From: Bacteroidia bacterium
Lineage (GTDB): Bacteria > Bacteroidota > Bacteroidia > Bacteroidales > UBA7960
Length of the DNA stretch: 64,000 bases
Direction of reading: 5' to 3'
NCBI GenBank assembly: GCA_007695305.1
Contig: REEA01000064.1
Coordinates: 1 to 64,000 of the forward strand
Shown piece after piece: positions 45,119-54,317 of this stretch. Made by a program: the position numbers and the translations under genes. The notes below the pieces were generated by a model. It ran no database searches, was not told where the DNA came from, and was given only the letters and a program-made list of their open reading frames with translations. The number at the start of each line of letters is the position of its first letter. Position 1 is the stretch's first letter.

Positions 45119-46345
45119 ATGTACCACCGATACAGACTTTCCAATGGTATCCGGCTGATACACCGTGACACATCCTCGCCCGTGGCTCACTGCGGACTGT
45201 TTATCAACACCGGTTCGCGCGATGAAACCGATGATGAACAAGGGGTGGCTCATTTTATTGAACACGTTATCTTTAAAGGAACAAACAAGCGCAAAGCCTT
45301 TCATATCCTAAGCCACATGGAAAACGTGGGCGGCGAGATCAATGCTTTCACATCCAAAGAAGAGACCTGTATTTACGGCTCATTTATGCATTCATTCTAT
45401 GACAGGTGGTTCGACATCGTGGCAGATATTATCTTTCACTCCTCCTTTCCTGAAAAAGAAATAAAAAAAGAAAAAGACATTGTTATTGATGAGATCAATT
45501 CCTACAAAGACAGTCCCTCTGAGCAAATCCTGGATGATTTTGATGAGGTTGTTTTCGACGGTCATCCGTTGGGCAGGAATATTTTGGGAACGCCGGCACA
45601 TATAAAGAAATATGACCGGGCCATGATCAAGGCATTTATGGATAGAAATTACGTGACCGGCGAAATGGTCATTTGCTCCGTTGGCCGTATTGATTTCCAA
45701 AAGCTTATACGTCTTGCTGAAACGTTTTTCGGGGGAGCGTATATGAGCATCAGGCAACAAAAGCGGTACGCCCATACGAACTACCTGCCCATGCAAAAAA
45801 CCATTACCAGGCAAAATCACCAGGCGCATTGCGTTACCGGTAACAAAGCATACAGTATCCTGCACGGGAAAAAAACAGCATTGTATTTGCTGAATAATCT
45901 GCTCGGCGGGCCGGGACTGACCTCAAGATTAAACATGGCCGTAAGGGAGAAGCACGGTTTCTGTTATCACATTGAAAGCATTTACCAGCCTTATTCCGAT
46001 TCCGGCATCTTTAGTATCTATTTTGGCACCGACCCTGAATACGTGGAAAAAACCTTCTTGCTCATTAACAGGGAGTTGACACGCTTGCGTGGTCAAAAGC
46101 TTGGTAATCTGCAGATGAAAAGGGCAAAAAATCAGCTTTGTGGACAAGTGAACATCGCACACGAGTCGGCGCTGAACGAAATGTTGTTTATCGGGAAACA
46201 GATTCTTCATTATGACCGTACTGATACGCTTGAAGACATCAACAGGCGCATAGATGCAGTATCGGCAGAGGATATGTTGCATGTAGCAAACGAGGTCTTT
46301 GATCCGGGGCAAATGAGTCTGCTTACTTATAAACCGGGTGAATAA
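45119..46345 (+). CDS. M16-family zinc metallopeptidase
   Basis: A 408-residue insulinase-type peptidase made of two M16 halves. The inverted zinc motif is HFIEH (His45, Glu48, His49), followed by GEINAFTSKEETCIYG and the distal Glu in KDIVIDEINSYKDSP. The second half has NLLGGPGLTSRLNMAVREKHGFCYHI. There is no signal peptide, so cytoplasmic peptide degradation is likely. It is third in the ruvX-def-M16 run. Confidence 0.93.
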   Translation: MYHRYRLSNGIRLIHRDTSSPVAHCGLFINTGSRDETDDEQGVAHFIEHVIFKGTNKRKAFHILSHMENVGGEINAFTSKEETCIYGSFMHSFYDRWFDIVADIIFHSSFPEKEIKKEKDIVIDEINSYKDSPSEQILDDFDEVVFDGHPLGRNILGTPAHIKKYDRAMIKAFMDRNYVTGEMVICSVGRIDFQKLIRLAETFFGGAYMSIRQQKRYAHTNYLPMQKTITRQNHQAHCVTGNKAYSILHGKKTALYLLNNLLGGPGLTSRLNMAVREKHGFCYHIESIYQPYSDSGIFSIYFGTDPEYVEKTFLLINRELTRLRGQKLGNLQMKRAKNQLCGQVNIAHESALNEMLFIGKQILHYDRTDTLEDINRRIDAVSAEDMLHVANEVFDPGQMSLLTYKPGE

Positions 46346-46392
46346 ATGATTGCGGGTCTTTACGTGACTTATTAAAAATTAGAATATTTACA

Positions 46393-47046
46393 ATGGATTT
46401 CGTTAACCCTGACATAGAGAAATATGCAATGGCTTTCAGTAGTCCGGAGCCTGAAGTGCTGCAGCGGTTGAGCCGTGATACCCAGGCAAAGATTTTAAAG
46501 CCACGGATGCTGTCGGGTCATTTACAAGGCCGCTTTCTCTCTTTTGTAAGTCGCATGCTGAAACCGCGGCGCATTCTCGAAATCGGCACCTATACCGGCT
46601 ATTCTGCCATTTGTCTGGCAGAGGGTCTGACCGGGGACGGTATTCTTCACACCATTGATCACAACGCGGAGCTGGAAGATTTTGCCCGGGTCTATTTTAA
46701 AATGGCCGGGGTGGATCATCAGGTGAAACAGCATATTGGTGAAGCGCTGGATATTTTGCCGCTGTTGGATGATACCTTTGACCTGGTTTTCATTGATGCG
46801 GATAAACCCAACTATATACGTTATTTCGAGATTCTTTATCCCCGTTTGCGGGAAGGGGCTATTGTGCTGGCCGACAATGCTCTTTGGAGCGGAAAGGTAC
46901 TGGATTCAGAAGAAAGCATGGACGATGACACGGCAGGTATCGCACGTTTTAACAGGTATATCAGAGAACACCCGGGTGTTTATCATGTATTACTGCCATT
47001 TCGTGATGGTGTAATGCTCATTGAGAAAACCGGCAAGCATCAATAA
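46393..47046 (+). CDS. SAM-dependent O-methyltransferase, caffeoyl-CoA OMT-like
   Basis: A 217-residue class I methyltransferase of the Methyltransf_24/3 group. Motif I is ILEIGTYTGYSAICLAEGL. The metal-site residues appear in DLVFIDADKPNYIRYFE and VLADNALWSGKVLD. Bacterial members methylate catechol-type or other small hydroxylated compounds. The natural substrate is unknown. Its last 7 bases overlap the end of the convergent barrel gene. Confidence 0.88.
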   Translation: MDFVNPDIEKYAMAFSSPEPEVLQRLSRDTQAKILKPRMLSGHLQGRFLSFVSRMLKPRRILEIGTYTGYSAICLAEGLTGDGILHTIDHNAELEDFARVYFKMAGVDHQVKQHIGEALDILPLLDDTFDLVFIDADKPNYIRYFEILYPRLREGAIVLADNALWSGKVLDSEESMDDDTAGIARFNRYIREHPGVYHVLLPFRDGVMLIEKTGKHQ

Positions 47047-47744
47047 GGATGCAGCCCAAACTCCAGGCCCGCACTCCAGCGGGGCAACTCGGGCAAATCA
47101 GCACTGCCGGCAAATAAATCGGAAACACGGTAATTTCCTTTCAGGACGATGTTGTTGAAGCCTAACCTGGCCATAATTCCATATTCAAAAGTAGCCGGAT
47201 AATCCATCCTTGTTCGCCTGGTACGGACGCGCTCACCATTATCGGTCACATCATGGGTCACCTGCCGAACATGGAAATTCCAGGCACCATAGGCTCCAAT
47301 GTCTGCAAAACGGCCAATATAATCTCCCCGTTGCGCGAAATTTACACGTTGATAAAGGCCTGCGCCTCCCTGGAGAAATATCAGTTTTTCTTTGTCGTGA
47401 ATGATGGTATCAGGAACTTCTTTGCCCATGTGCTGTCGGATATGAAAGGCAGATCGCCTGAATACCCATTCACTGCCTGCCGAAAAAACGTCTGAGAAAC
47501 GTCTTTTATACCGGTATCCAAATTCAAGAGACCGGGATCGTCCATACAGAACCTCAGCGGCCTCTGTTTCAGGAGGTCCTATCAGAAAATGAAGACCCAC
47601 CCACGTATGGGTGTAATGCTTGCGATTCATGCCGAATTCCCTTTCCGGCTCATCCCTGAGGTCTTCCGCGATAACAATGCTTTGTGTAAATGCGGTGTTA
47701 TAGGCAAGAAGGATGTACAATAAAAAGACCAGTCGTATCATCAA
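47040..47744 (-). CDS. Predicted outer-membrane barrel protein, unknown
   Basis: A 234-residue protein I do not recognise. A signal peptide (MIRLVFLLYILLAYNTAFTQ) is followed by amphipathic strands such as LEFGYRYKRRFSDVFSAG, EWVFRRSAF, GFNNIVLKGNYRVSDL and the C-terminal WSAGLEFGLHPY, as in 8-stranded Bacteroidota barrels. It lies downstream of the subtilase and porQ genes with a 138-base gap, so a link to envelope secretion is possible only by location. Confidence 0.55.
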   Translation of the reverse strand: MMIRLVFLLYILLAYNTAFTQSIVIAEDLRDEPEREFGMNRKHYTHTWVGLHFLIGPPETEAAEVLYGRSRSLEFGYRYKRRFSDVFSAGSEWVFRRSAFHIRQHMGKEVPDTIIHDKEKLIFLQGGAGLYQRVNFAQRGDYIGRFADIGAYGAWNFHVRQVTHDVTDNGERVRTRRTRMDYPATFEYGIMARLGFNNIVLKGNYRVSDLFAGSADLPELPRWSAGLEFGLHPY

Positions 47745-47882
47745 ATCGTCTGTAACATCAATTATTTTTTTGACAGAACCAAATGGCCGGGTCGCAATTT
47801 TACACCATTACCGGGTCTGTTAACCGTTCAAGGCCGGTGATGATTATGAAAGAGCAGTCGGCTGCTGAATGGAATATTTTGA

Positions 47883-49526
47883 TCACAGCCTGATCCCCGA
47901 TGTATATCCCCTGAAGTGCACCAGTATTTCTTTGCCCGGCTCAAATCCTTCAATGCTAAGAATTACTTTATCGGCATTTTGCAGGTCTATTACAAAATAT
48001 TTTTCTATTCTGCCATTCTCATTTTTTAGCTGGTAGTAAAGATATTCATTTTCTGTTTTCTTTTGATCTTTCGTATCCTGATTCAGCTGAATAAAATCTC
48101 GCAGCTGGATGTGCAGTGAATCATTTTTATAGTATAGGTCAAATGTTGGCCTAGCAATAGCAATTTGATCATCAAAAAAGTAGGCTGCTCTTGGTACACC
48201 ATGGCCATGAGCATAATCATAATAGGGATGCAGGCTTGCACTTCTCTCTATTGCGCGAAAGAGGTCCATGTTTGACATAGAGGGAAAGTTTTGCCACAGG
48301 CAGGCTGCGAAAGCGGTCACCTGCGGGCCGGCAAAAGATGTACCTGATACGGTGGTCAATCTTCGCCGGTTGGCGGCAATTACTGTTCCCAGGGCACTCA
48401 CATTTGGTTTTCGGCGGCCATCGGCAGCAGGTCCAACAGAGCTGTATGATGCCCTCAACATGGATGGGAACTCCAGGGCTCCAACGGTGAGGACACTGTC
48501 GGCATCTGCCGGAGTTACAATGATCCTCCATTGATCGTTATTTCCCATATTGCCTGCTGCATTCACTACCAGTATCCCTTTTTGTGCAGCAATGGTAGCG
48601 GCCCGTGCAACCAGGGAAGTACGGCCGTCCATCTCTTCCGGGAAATAGCGATGGAATATATAACCGAGCGATGAGTTGATGATGTCTGCACCCTTTTTGT
48701 CTGCCCATTCAACGGCAGCCAGCCAGTATTGTTCCTCGGCCATTGGTTCTCGGAATATCTCTGTACGTGCCAGCAAGAATTCTGCACCGGTTGCCATGCC
48801 AAGCGAGCCCTCATCCAGGATACCGGCAATGGCCGACAGCACCATGGTGCCGTGTGCGCTGGATACATACACATTCTCTCTTTGCCTGTGAAAGTCCCAG
48901 GTGGCAATGATCTGATCATTTTCAAACAGATGTCTGAACGCAGCGTGTGTCTTTACTCCGCGAAAACCGGCATCAAAGACGGCGATTCTAATACCGGTGC
49001 CATCAAGTCCACGGTCTCCGAAATAATCGGCATACATATGTGACTTCTGGGCATGAAACAACTTCTCATGTTCTTTCCCGATGGCGGAAAATCCAACAAA
49101 AGGGAAACCGGCAGCAGCAGGAACAAGACGCATGGTTGCCGGACGCACTTCCCTGACAAAATCAAGTTCCTCCAATGCCATGGCCTCAAACCGGCAAAGT
49201 GTAAGATGAACTGCATTGAACCAGCGTGAAGCAACAACCGGCCCATCAGTCAGCTTTTCCATTTCCCGGATATATTCCTCTTTCACGGGGAAATTGAGGG
49301 GATCGTACAGGCAAACGTCAAGCGCTTTACGCCTCGTGATGGCTTTTTCATCAAAATAAGCATAAGGATCAAATGCTACACCTTCCTTATCCGTGAAAAA
49401 TACCCAGAATGATTCCTGTGATGCAGTTGCAGAATAGCCATCGGCAGGCAATATGGAAACGGTGGTGACAGGATTTACAGTCAGCAAAAACAGGAAAGCT
49501 GCAAGTGGTAAACTATATTTCATCAC
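47883..49526 (-). CDS. Secreted S8 subtilisin-like serine peptidase
   Basis: A 547-residue exported subtilase. After the signal peptide and a prodomain-like region (about 35-140, beginning FWVFFTDKEGV), the catalytic triad is visible: Asp185 in IAVFDAGFRG, His225 in SSAHGTMVL and Ser397 in VSGTSFAGP, with Asn326 in NAAGN. The C-terminal 100 residues form a beta-rich domain but do not resemble a T9SS sorting domain. The gene overlaps porQ by 4 bases, so it is probably made together with a T9SS component. Confidence 0.92.
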   Translation of the reverse strand: MMKYSLPLAAFLFLLTVNPVTTVSILPADGYSATASQESFWVFFTDKEGVAFDPYAYFDEKAITRRKALDVCLYDPLNFPVKEEYIREMEKLTDGPVVASRWFNAVHLTLCRFEAMALEELDFVREVRPATMRLVPAAAGFPFVGFSAIGKEHEKLFHAQKSHMYADYFGDRGLDGTGIRIAVFDAGFRGVKTHAAFRHLFENDQIIATWDFHRQRENVYVSSAHGTMVLSAIAGILDEGSLGMATGAEFLLARTEIFREPMAEEQYWLAAVEWADKKGADIINSSLGYIFHRYFPEEMDGRTSLVARAATIAAQKGILVVNAAGNMGNNDQWRIIVTPADADSVLTVGALEFPSMLRASYSSVGPAADGRRKPNVSALGTVIAANRRRLTTVSGTSFAGPQVTAFAACLWQNFPSMSNMDLFRAIERSASLHPYYDYAHGHGVPRAAYFFDDQIAIARPTFDLYYKNDSLHIQLRDFIQLNQDTKDQKKTENEYLYYQLKNENGRIEKYFVIDLQNADKVILSIEGFEPGKEILVHFRGYTSGIRL

Positions 49527-50653
49527 TCCGTTATTTGCTGCCGCTGGTTATTATCGGAGCGCTGAAAAAGTTCCTGGATGCTGGTGCTGATAGATATGTG
49601 GTTGGGTGCGCCAGCCAGGTGATAATTAGACCGGCCATAATTAAGGTGGAAGCGGGAAATACGGACACCGAAGCCCCATGAAAAACCAACGGTTGAAAGC
49701 CTTGACTCAACCTTCATCTCCTGCCGCCTTCTGTAGTTGTAACCCGCGCGGAAGCTAAAGCTTTGTGTGGGCAAAAACTCCAGCCCTATTGTTACGTGAC
49801 GCATCAGGTTGTCGGCAAAGTCGCTTGCCTTGTCCTGAAAGCCCTGGTCTTCGCGGTCATCGCTGAAGCGGTCGGGCAACAAAATGGGCGAATCATAGGT
49901 AAGATCGTAATTATGCAGGTTGTTTGCCACCAATGAAAACTGAAATGGTGCGTTTGCGAGCCGCTTTGTTACGCCCAGGATAAGGTCAAAGGGCAGTGGT
50001 TCGCGGTTCCCGTCATGGTAATAGGTGATTTGCCGGCCTATGTTGCGGGCAACCACCGAAGCGGCGATCAGGCTTTCCTGGTTGACATAGGCAAAAGATA
50101 CATCAGTGGCAAACCCGAAAGAGTCATATTCATAAAAAGAGGAATAGATCAGCTTGAGATTGCTGCCTATTGAGAAGCGGTTATTGAGTGCTCTACCCCA
50201 CCCTATTTGAAAACTATATTCACCGGAAGTAAATTCGCCCAGGATCTGCCCGGTTTCATTGGCCTCAATAAACCTGCCATAATCAATATACTGTAAAACA
50301 CCGCTGAAGTGTCCCAGGCGATTAAAGTAATGGGTGAAGCCAACTGTGCCGTAATTTATATCATCAAAATAATCCACAAAATTAAGTGTAAGATGATTGT
50401 TATGGTCCTGGCTGAGCAGAGCAGGATAAATAAAAGCCATACCAGGATCCGCTTCGAAACCGGGGAAGCCGAATCCGCCCATGGCGGTAATACGGGCGGT
50501 ATAGGGCAGGTTTAAAAATTCATAAACACGGCCGCTTTGTTGCTGTGCATGAATATCCAAACTCTGGATAAACAGGATCAATAGCGTAATTAACGGAAGT
50601 CTTACAGGCAAAATGCAGTTTATTATTGAATTGTACTTTATCTGTATTTTCAA
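49523..50653 (-). CDS. porQ: Type IX secretion system protein PorQ
   Basis: A 376-residue outer-membrane protein with a signal peptide (about 1-36) and a PorV/FadL-like barrel. The N-terminal QQSGRVYEFLNLPYTARITA and MGGFGFPGFEADPGMAFIYP are characteristic of PorQ, which works with PorU, PorV and PorZ in the attachment complex that anchors T9SS cargo. The C-terminus is GAPNHISISTSIQELF. This window also encodes a T9SS cargo protein (5316-8189) and a PorE-like protein (61542-63605). Confidence 0.88.
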   Translation of the reverse strand: MKIQIKYNSIINCILPVRLPLITLLILFIQSLDIHAQQQSGRVYEFLNLPYTARITAMGGFGFPGFEADPGMAFIYPALLSQDHNNHLTLNFVDYFDDINYGTVGFTHYFNRLGHFSGVLQYIDYGRFIEANETGQILGEFTSGEYSFQIGWGRALNNRFSIGSNLKLIYSSFYEYDSFGFATDVSFAYVNQESLIAASVVARNIGRQITYYHDGNREPLPFDLILGVTKRLANAPFQFSLVANNLHNYDLTYDSPILLPDRFSDDREDQGFQDKASDFADNLMRHVTIGLEFLPTQSFSFRAGYNYRRRQEMKVESRLSTVGFSWGFGVRISRFHLNYGRSNYHLAGAPNHISISTSIQELFQRSDNNQRQQITE

Positions 50654-50681
50654 ACGAACAAAAATACAAGCTTATTTTATT

Positions 50682-51290
50682 TTACAAGGCGTTTTGATCA
50701 TTTTTAAGCGGGGGCTTCAGTTCTTCATGAATTTTGAGAACCTGTGGCAAAAGTGGTTCAACACCATCATTGCAGATCACATAATCGGCATGTTTCGTTT
50801 TATACCCATCGGGCAGCTGATGGGCAGCTCTTTTCCGAACATGGGCTTCATCCACGCCGTCTCTTTCGCATACCCGCCGGATGCGCAATTCTTCGGGGGC
50901 TGTCACCGTAATGATTTTATCAAAATGATCGGCGTGGCCTGTCTCAAAAAGGATGGCAGCCTCCTGGATCACGTATTCAGCATCTTTATGAAGGCCGGCC
51001 CAGTTTCGGAAGTCTTCCCTGACCAGCGGATGTATGATGCTGTTGAGCATTTCCAGTTTTTCAGCATCATCGAAAACCAGTGCGGCAAGTGCAGCCCTGT
51101 CGGGCTCTCCTTCATCGTTGAAAACTTGCGGGCCGAACAAGCTGGCAATTTTGGTCTTCACAACGGGTTTTGTCAAAAATGATTTTCCCCTGGCATCGGC
51201 ATAATAGACAGGAATCCTGAGTTGCTCAAAGATGCGGCAAACCGTTGTTTTGCCGCTTCCAATACTGCCTGTAAGTCCAACGAGTATCAT
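50682..51290 (-). CDS. coaE: Dephospho-CoA kinase
   Basis: A 202-residue enzyme for the last step of coenzyme A synthesis. P-loop VGLTGSIGSGKTTVCRIFE, then PVYYADARGK with the catalytic Asp, and EAAILFETGHADHFDKIITV. All standard. It is downstream of the YbbR gene (49-base gap) in a nusB-yajC-ybbR-coaE run. Confidence 0.96.
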   Translation of the reverse strand: MILVGLTGSIGSGKTTVCRIFEQLRIPVYYADARGKSFLTKPVVKTKIASLFGPQVFNDEGEPDRAALAALVFDDAEKLEMLNSIIHPLVREDFRNWAGLHKDAEYVIQEAAILFETGHADHFDKIITVTAPEELRIRRVCERDGVDEAHVRKRAAHQLPDGYKTKHADYVICNDGVEPLLPQVLKIHEELKPPLKNDQNAL

Positions 51291-51339
51291 TGTTTATAGT
51301 GTCTAATCAAGATGGCAGGCCGCGGAAATTGTCCTGAAA

Positions 51340-52347
51340 TTACTCCAGGATAATATATTCTACGTGCCGGGGGCGATGGTACAATATCTCCACAAAGGAA
51401 GGATAGTTTTCAAGAAGCACTTCCAGTCTGCCGTCGCTATTTTCCATGGCTTGGGGACAATAGGCTACAGCCCTGAACATTTCCTCTGAAACCGCCTGGT
51501 AATCGCGCAACGCAACCAGGTAATGCACGGTGACCCGGCTGGGGAATATTCTTACATTCATGTGGGCATACTGCTCCGGGCAAATCATATGCACCCGAAG
51601 GTCTTTTGTTGCCTCTGTAAACTCCTCAACGGGGATGCTTACCGTTATCCGGGGCTTTTCTGCTTCCCGGGGTGCGGTGCGTGCAGGCAGAATCAACTCC
51701 AGGTTTTCCTGTGTGGTTCTTCTGAGGTTGTGTGCTTTCCATAGTTCAGTTTCGACATATTTTATTTCATCCATTACCGTTTTGGGACCTTTCAAGGTGA
51801 TGCTGTCGGGATCGAGGGTAATGTTGCCATACAGGCCGAATCTTCTTTCGAATGATATATCCGCATTGAGTATCACCGGAAGAGTTCTGGTAACAGAGGG
51901 GGCCAATTCCATAAGCAGGGTATCCGGCCGGGCTTTTAGAATTCTGACACGTCCTTCAGTGATATTTTCAAAAGCCTGTATGAGCATGGCATCTGACAGA
52001 AAACGGTAGATAGTTCCATCTCTGTTTATTTGTGGTACTGATTCTGCATCCAGAAGCAAGCTGTCTTTGGGAAGAAATAATTGTTCACGAATCAATCTCA
52101 GGCCTTTTGATTGGAGGGTAAACGAAACGATGGTGTCGCTTTGCATCACAACCGACTGGTCTTCAGGGATATTATAAAAAGCCACGGGGCGATGAAAAAC
52201 GGCCTGACTCTCCTGGGTCAGCTTGGAAAAAAGCCAAAAGACGGCACTGCAAACAAGGCATAACAGAAAAATATATACCTTTCGCTTGCTTGCCGCCTCC
52301 CCGGGCGTTAAGACATCTTTTTTACGCCATAATATATTCCAGTTCAT
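51340..52347 (-). CDS. YbbR-domain membrane-anchored protein (CdaR-like)
   Basis: A 335-residue protein with one N-terminal helix (about 24-44, VYIFLLCLVCSAVFWLF) and an extracytoplasmic YbbR-type region of beta repeats (LPVILNADISFERRFGLYGN, DPDSITLKGPKTVMDEIKYV). In Firmicutes YbbR (CdaR) regulates the diadenylate cyclase CdaA. Here cdaA is 14 kb away, so partnership is inferred only. The start ATG directly abuts the yajC stop codon. Confidence 0.82.
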   Translation of the reverse strand: MNWNILWRKKDVLTPGEAASKRKVYIFLLCLVCSAVFWLFSKLTQESQAVFHRPVAFYNIPEDQSVVMQSDTIVSFTLQSKGLRLIREQLFLPKDSLLLDAESVPQINRDGTIYRFLSDAMLIQAFENITEGRVRILKARPDTLLMELAPSVTRTLPVILNADISFERRFGLYGNITLDPDSITLKGPKTVMDEIKYVETELWKAHNLRRTTQENLELILPARTAPREAEKPRITVSIPVEEFTEATKDLRVHMICPEQYAHMNVRIFPSRVTVHYLVALRDYQAVSEEMFRAVAYCPQAMENSDGRLEVLLENYPSFVEILYHRPRHVEYIILE

Positions 52348-52683
52348 TTACCGTTTGTCACCGAGCTGTTCTGATGCACCGCCCATGGAAACGGCAGACT
52401 TTTCTATACGCAATCTGTTGCCTCCTTCTACCTCAATAGTAAATGTTTGTTCCTGTTCTTCAACTATTTTACCGTGAATACCCCCAATGGTGATGATCTT
52501 ATCACCTTTCTTCAAAGCTTCACGGTATTGACGCAGCTGCTTTTGTTTTCGCATTTGCGGCCTGATAAAAAACATGTAGAACACAAGAATAATAAGTATC
52601 AGAGGCAAGAAAGCACCCAAACCACCTCCACCGTTCTCAGAGGGAACCATTAAAAACATATACATCAAATTCATGGGTTTCAA
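52348..52683 (-). CDS. yajC: Preprotein translocase accessory subunit YajC
   Basis: A 111-residue single-pass protein of the SecDF-YajC complex. One helix (GAFLPLILIILVFYMFFIRP) is followed by the conserved QMRKQKQLRQYREALKKGDK and IITIGGIHGKIVE. Its stop codon is immediately followed by the YbbR ATG. Confidence 0.95.
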   Translation of the reverse strand: MKPMNLMYMFLMVPSENGGGGLGAFLPLILIILVFYMFFIRPQMRKQKQLRQYREALKKGDKIITIGGIHGKIVEEQEQTFTIEVEGGNRLRIEKSAVSMGGASEQLGDKR

Positions 52684-52724
52684 TTTTTTTCAATTTAACA
52701 ATAGGAAAATACAAAGTTAATAAA

Positions 52725-53678
52725 TCATTGCAAAGATTTGTCATCAAGACCGGAAACAGCCGGACTAATCAGCTTGTCCCTGATAAACTCCTCAACCAGT
52801 TTGTCGAGCACGCCGTTGACAAATATCTTGCTTTTGGGTGTACTGTAGATTTTTGATAGTTCGATATATTCATTGAGGCTGACTTTGACGGGAATTTCCG
52901 GAAACTTCAGGATCTCAGTCAGTGCCATTTCCATAATGATCATGTCCATGAGCGCTATCCGTTCCACGTCCCAGTTTTTGGTTTTAGCCGAAATGATGGT
53001 ATGAAACTCCCTATGATTCAGAATGCATTTTCTGAACAGTTCAACCGCAAACTTCTTGTCGGCAGGGTCTTTATACAAATCCATCAATACCAGTTTACCG
53101 TCTGCTTCCCGGATGTTCTTTAAAGTTTTGATGATCATCTTGTTAACCAGCTCCCAGTCATCCAGCCAATAAATGCTTTTTTCTTCGTAAAATGAATACA
53201 AAGCATCACCGGGAAGGATATCCTTATTGATCATTTTCAGCACAAACCGCAGATCGGCTTCTTCATCAACTGTTTCTTCGGACATATAGGCTTTATAGTA
53301 CGCTTGCTTTTTGATCTGCTGAATCAGTTTGCGCACAAGTTCTCTCTCTCCCTGCCAGTTTACACCCTTGTTCCGTGCCTTTTTCTGCAGTATAGGGTCA
53401 TCGGCAATCAGACGCAGAGTCTTATTCTCAACCATACGCCTGTTGGGATCCCTTTCCTCGTCTGTTGGCAAATACTTCGACATGTTTTCACCCATCAACT
53501 GATCTTCCTGATACACCAACTCCGCCAGAAGCATCAATTGAAAGAGATAGAGCTCGTATATCTTGTCTATGCTGTACAACAATTCTTTTTCACCGGAAGA
53601 AAGATCCTCATTGTTGGATTGCATGAATGCATACAGGCTCTGAAGTACCTTTACACGCAGATGTCGTCGGTTCAGCAT
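52725..53678 (-). CDS. nusB: Transcription antitermination factor NusB, long form
   Basis: A 317-residue protein. The canonical NusB fold (binding boxA RNA with NusE/S10) occupies the C-terminal part, ending LMDMIIMEMALTEILKFPEI, SLNEYIELSKIYSTPKSKIF and VNGVLDKLVEEF. The N-terminus MLNRRHLRVKVLQSLYAF matches too, but 150 extra residues separate the two; this insertion is common in Bacteroidota. It heads the nusB-yajC-ybbR-coaE run. Confidence 0.93.
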   Translation of the reverse strand: MLNRRHLRVKVLQSLYAFMQSNNEDLSSGEKELLYSIDKIYELYLFQLMLLAELVYQEDQLMGENMSKYLPTDEERDPNRRMVENKTLRLIADDPILQKKARNKGVNWQGERELVRKLIQQIKKQAYYKAYMSEETVDEEADLRFVLKMINKDILPGDALYSFYEEKSIYWLDDWELVNKMIIKTLKNIREADGKLVLMDLYKDPADKKFAVELFRKCILNHREFHTIISAKTKNWDVERIALMDMIIMEMALTEILKFPEIPVKVSLNEYIELSKIYSTPKSKIFVNGVLDKLVEEFIRDKLISPAVSGLDDKSLQ

Positions 53679-53753
53679 ATAGCTTTACTCATTATAATGA
53701 CACAAAAACGGGATATTGCCACTGCCAAGGTTAAATCCCAATAAAAAACACTG

Positions 53754-53802
53754 CAAAAGTAACTTAAATTTTTTCTGCTTTGAATTGAATTTATTAAATT
53801 TG
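53754..53802. promoter_or_regulatory. Divergent -7 boxes for nusB and the PUR gene
   Basis: TACTTTTG on the minus strand (53761-53754) faces nusB, and TAAATTTG on the plus strand (53795-53802) faces the PUR gene. Both match TAnnTTTG. The 200-base gap contains nothing else recognisable. Confidence 0.5.
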
Positions 53803-53878
53803 TTGTTGGCTATGCAGCCAATGTGGTTTTATAGAATGCCAAAATTTATTGAATAAGTAAGAAAACAGGAGTATTATT

Positions 53879-54313
53879 ATGGAAGAATTTGGCACCGATG
53901 TTCCCAGGGACGATGTTTATTCAAAAGCGGTAAGGGCGGGAAAAAGAACCTACTTTTTTGATGTAAAATCCACACGTTCCAACGAATTGTATCTTACCAT
54001 AACGGAGAGTAAGAGGCGGTTTAACCAGCAGACAGGAAAGTTTTTTTTCGAAAAACACAAGCTGTTTCTTTACAGGGAAGATTTTGAGAAGTTTCAGGAA
54101 GCGCTGGAAGAAGTGTTTAAAGCCATTGATGATCTGCAGGGAGAAATCATAAAAGAAGACAAACCCTCTGTGGAACCGTCCGGATCATTTGGTCGGGGAT
54201 CGGATGTTTCCTTTGAAGATCTTGACAAGGAAGCTGAAGAAACGGAAGATCAAAAACCTGAAGAACCAGGTGATGATGATGCCGGCCCTGAAGGAGAAAA
54301 AGAAGAATCATAG
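53879..54313 (+). CDS. PUR-alpha-like (DUF3276) nucleic-acid-binding protein
   Basis: A 144-residue cytoplasmic protein. One PUR repeat (about 14-90: YSKAVRAGKRTYFFDVKSTR, YLTITESKRRF, FFEKHKLFLYREDFEKFQEAL) of the bacterial DUF3276 type, which binds single-stranded DNA or RNA as a dimer. The last 45 residues are acidic and disordered. An AGGAG sequence precedes the ATG. It ends 4 bases from the convergent WaaP-like gene. Confidence 0.9.
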   Translation: MEEFGTDVPRDDVYSKAVRAGKRTYFFDVKSTRSNELYLTITESKRRFNQQTGKFFFEKHKLFLYREDFEKFQEALEEVFKAIDDLQGEIIKEDKPSVEPSGSFGRGSDVSFEDLDKEAEETEDQKPEEPGDDDAGPEGEKEES

Positions 54314-54317
54314 GCTT

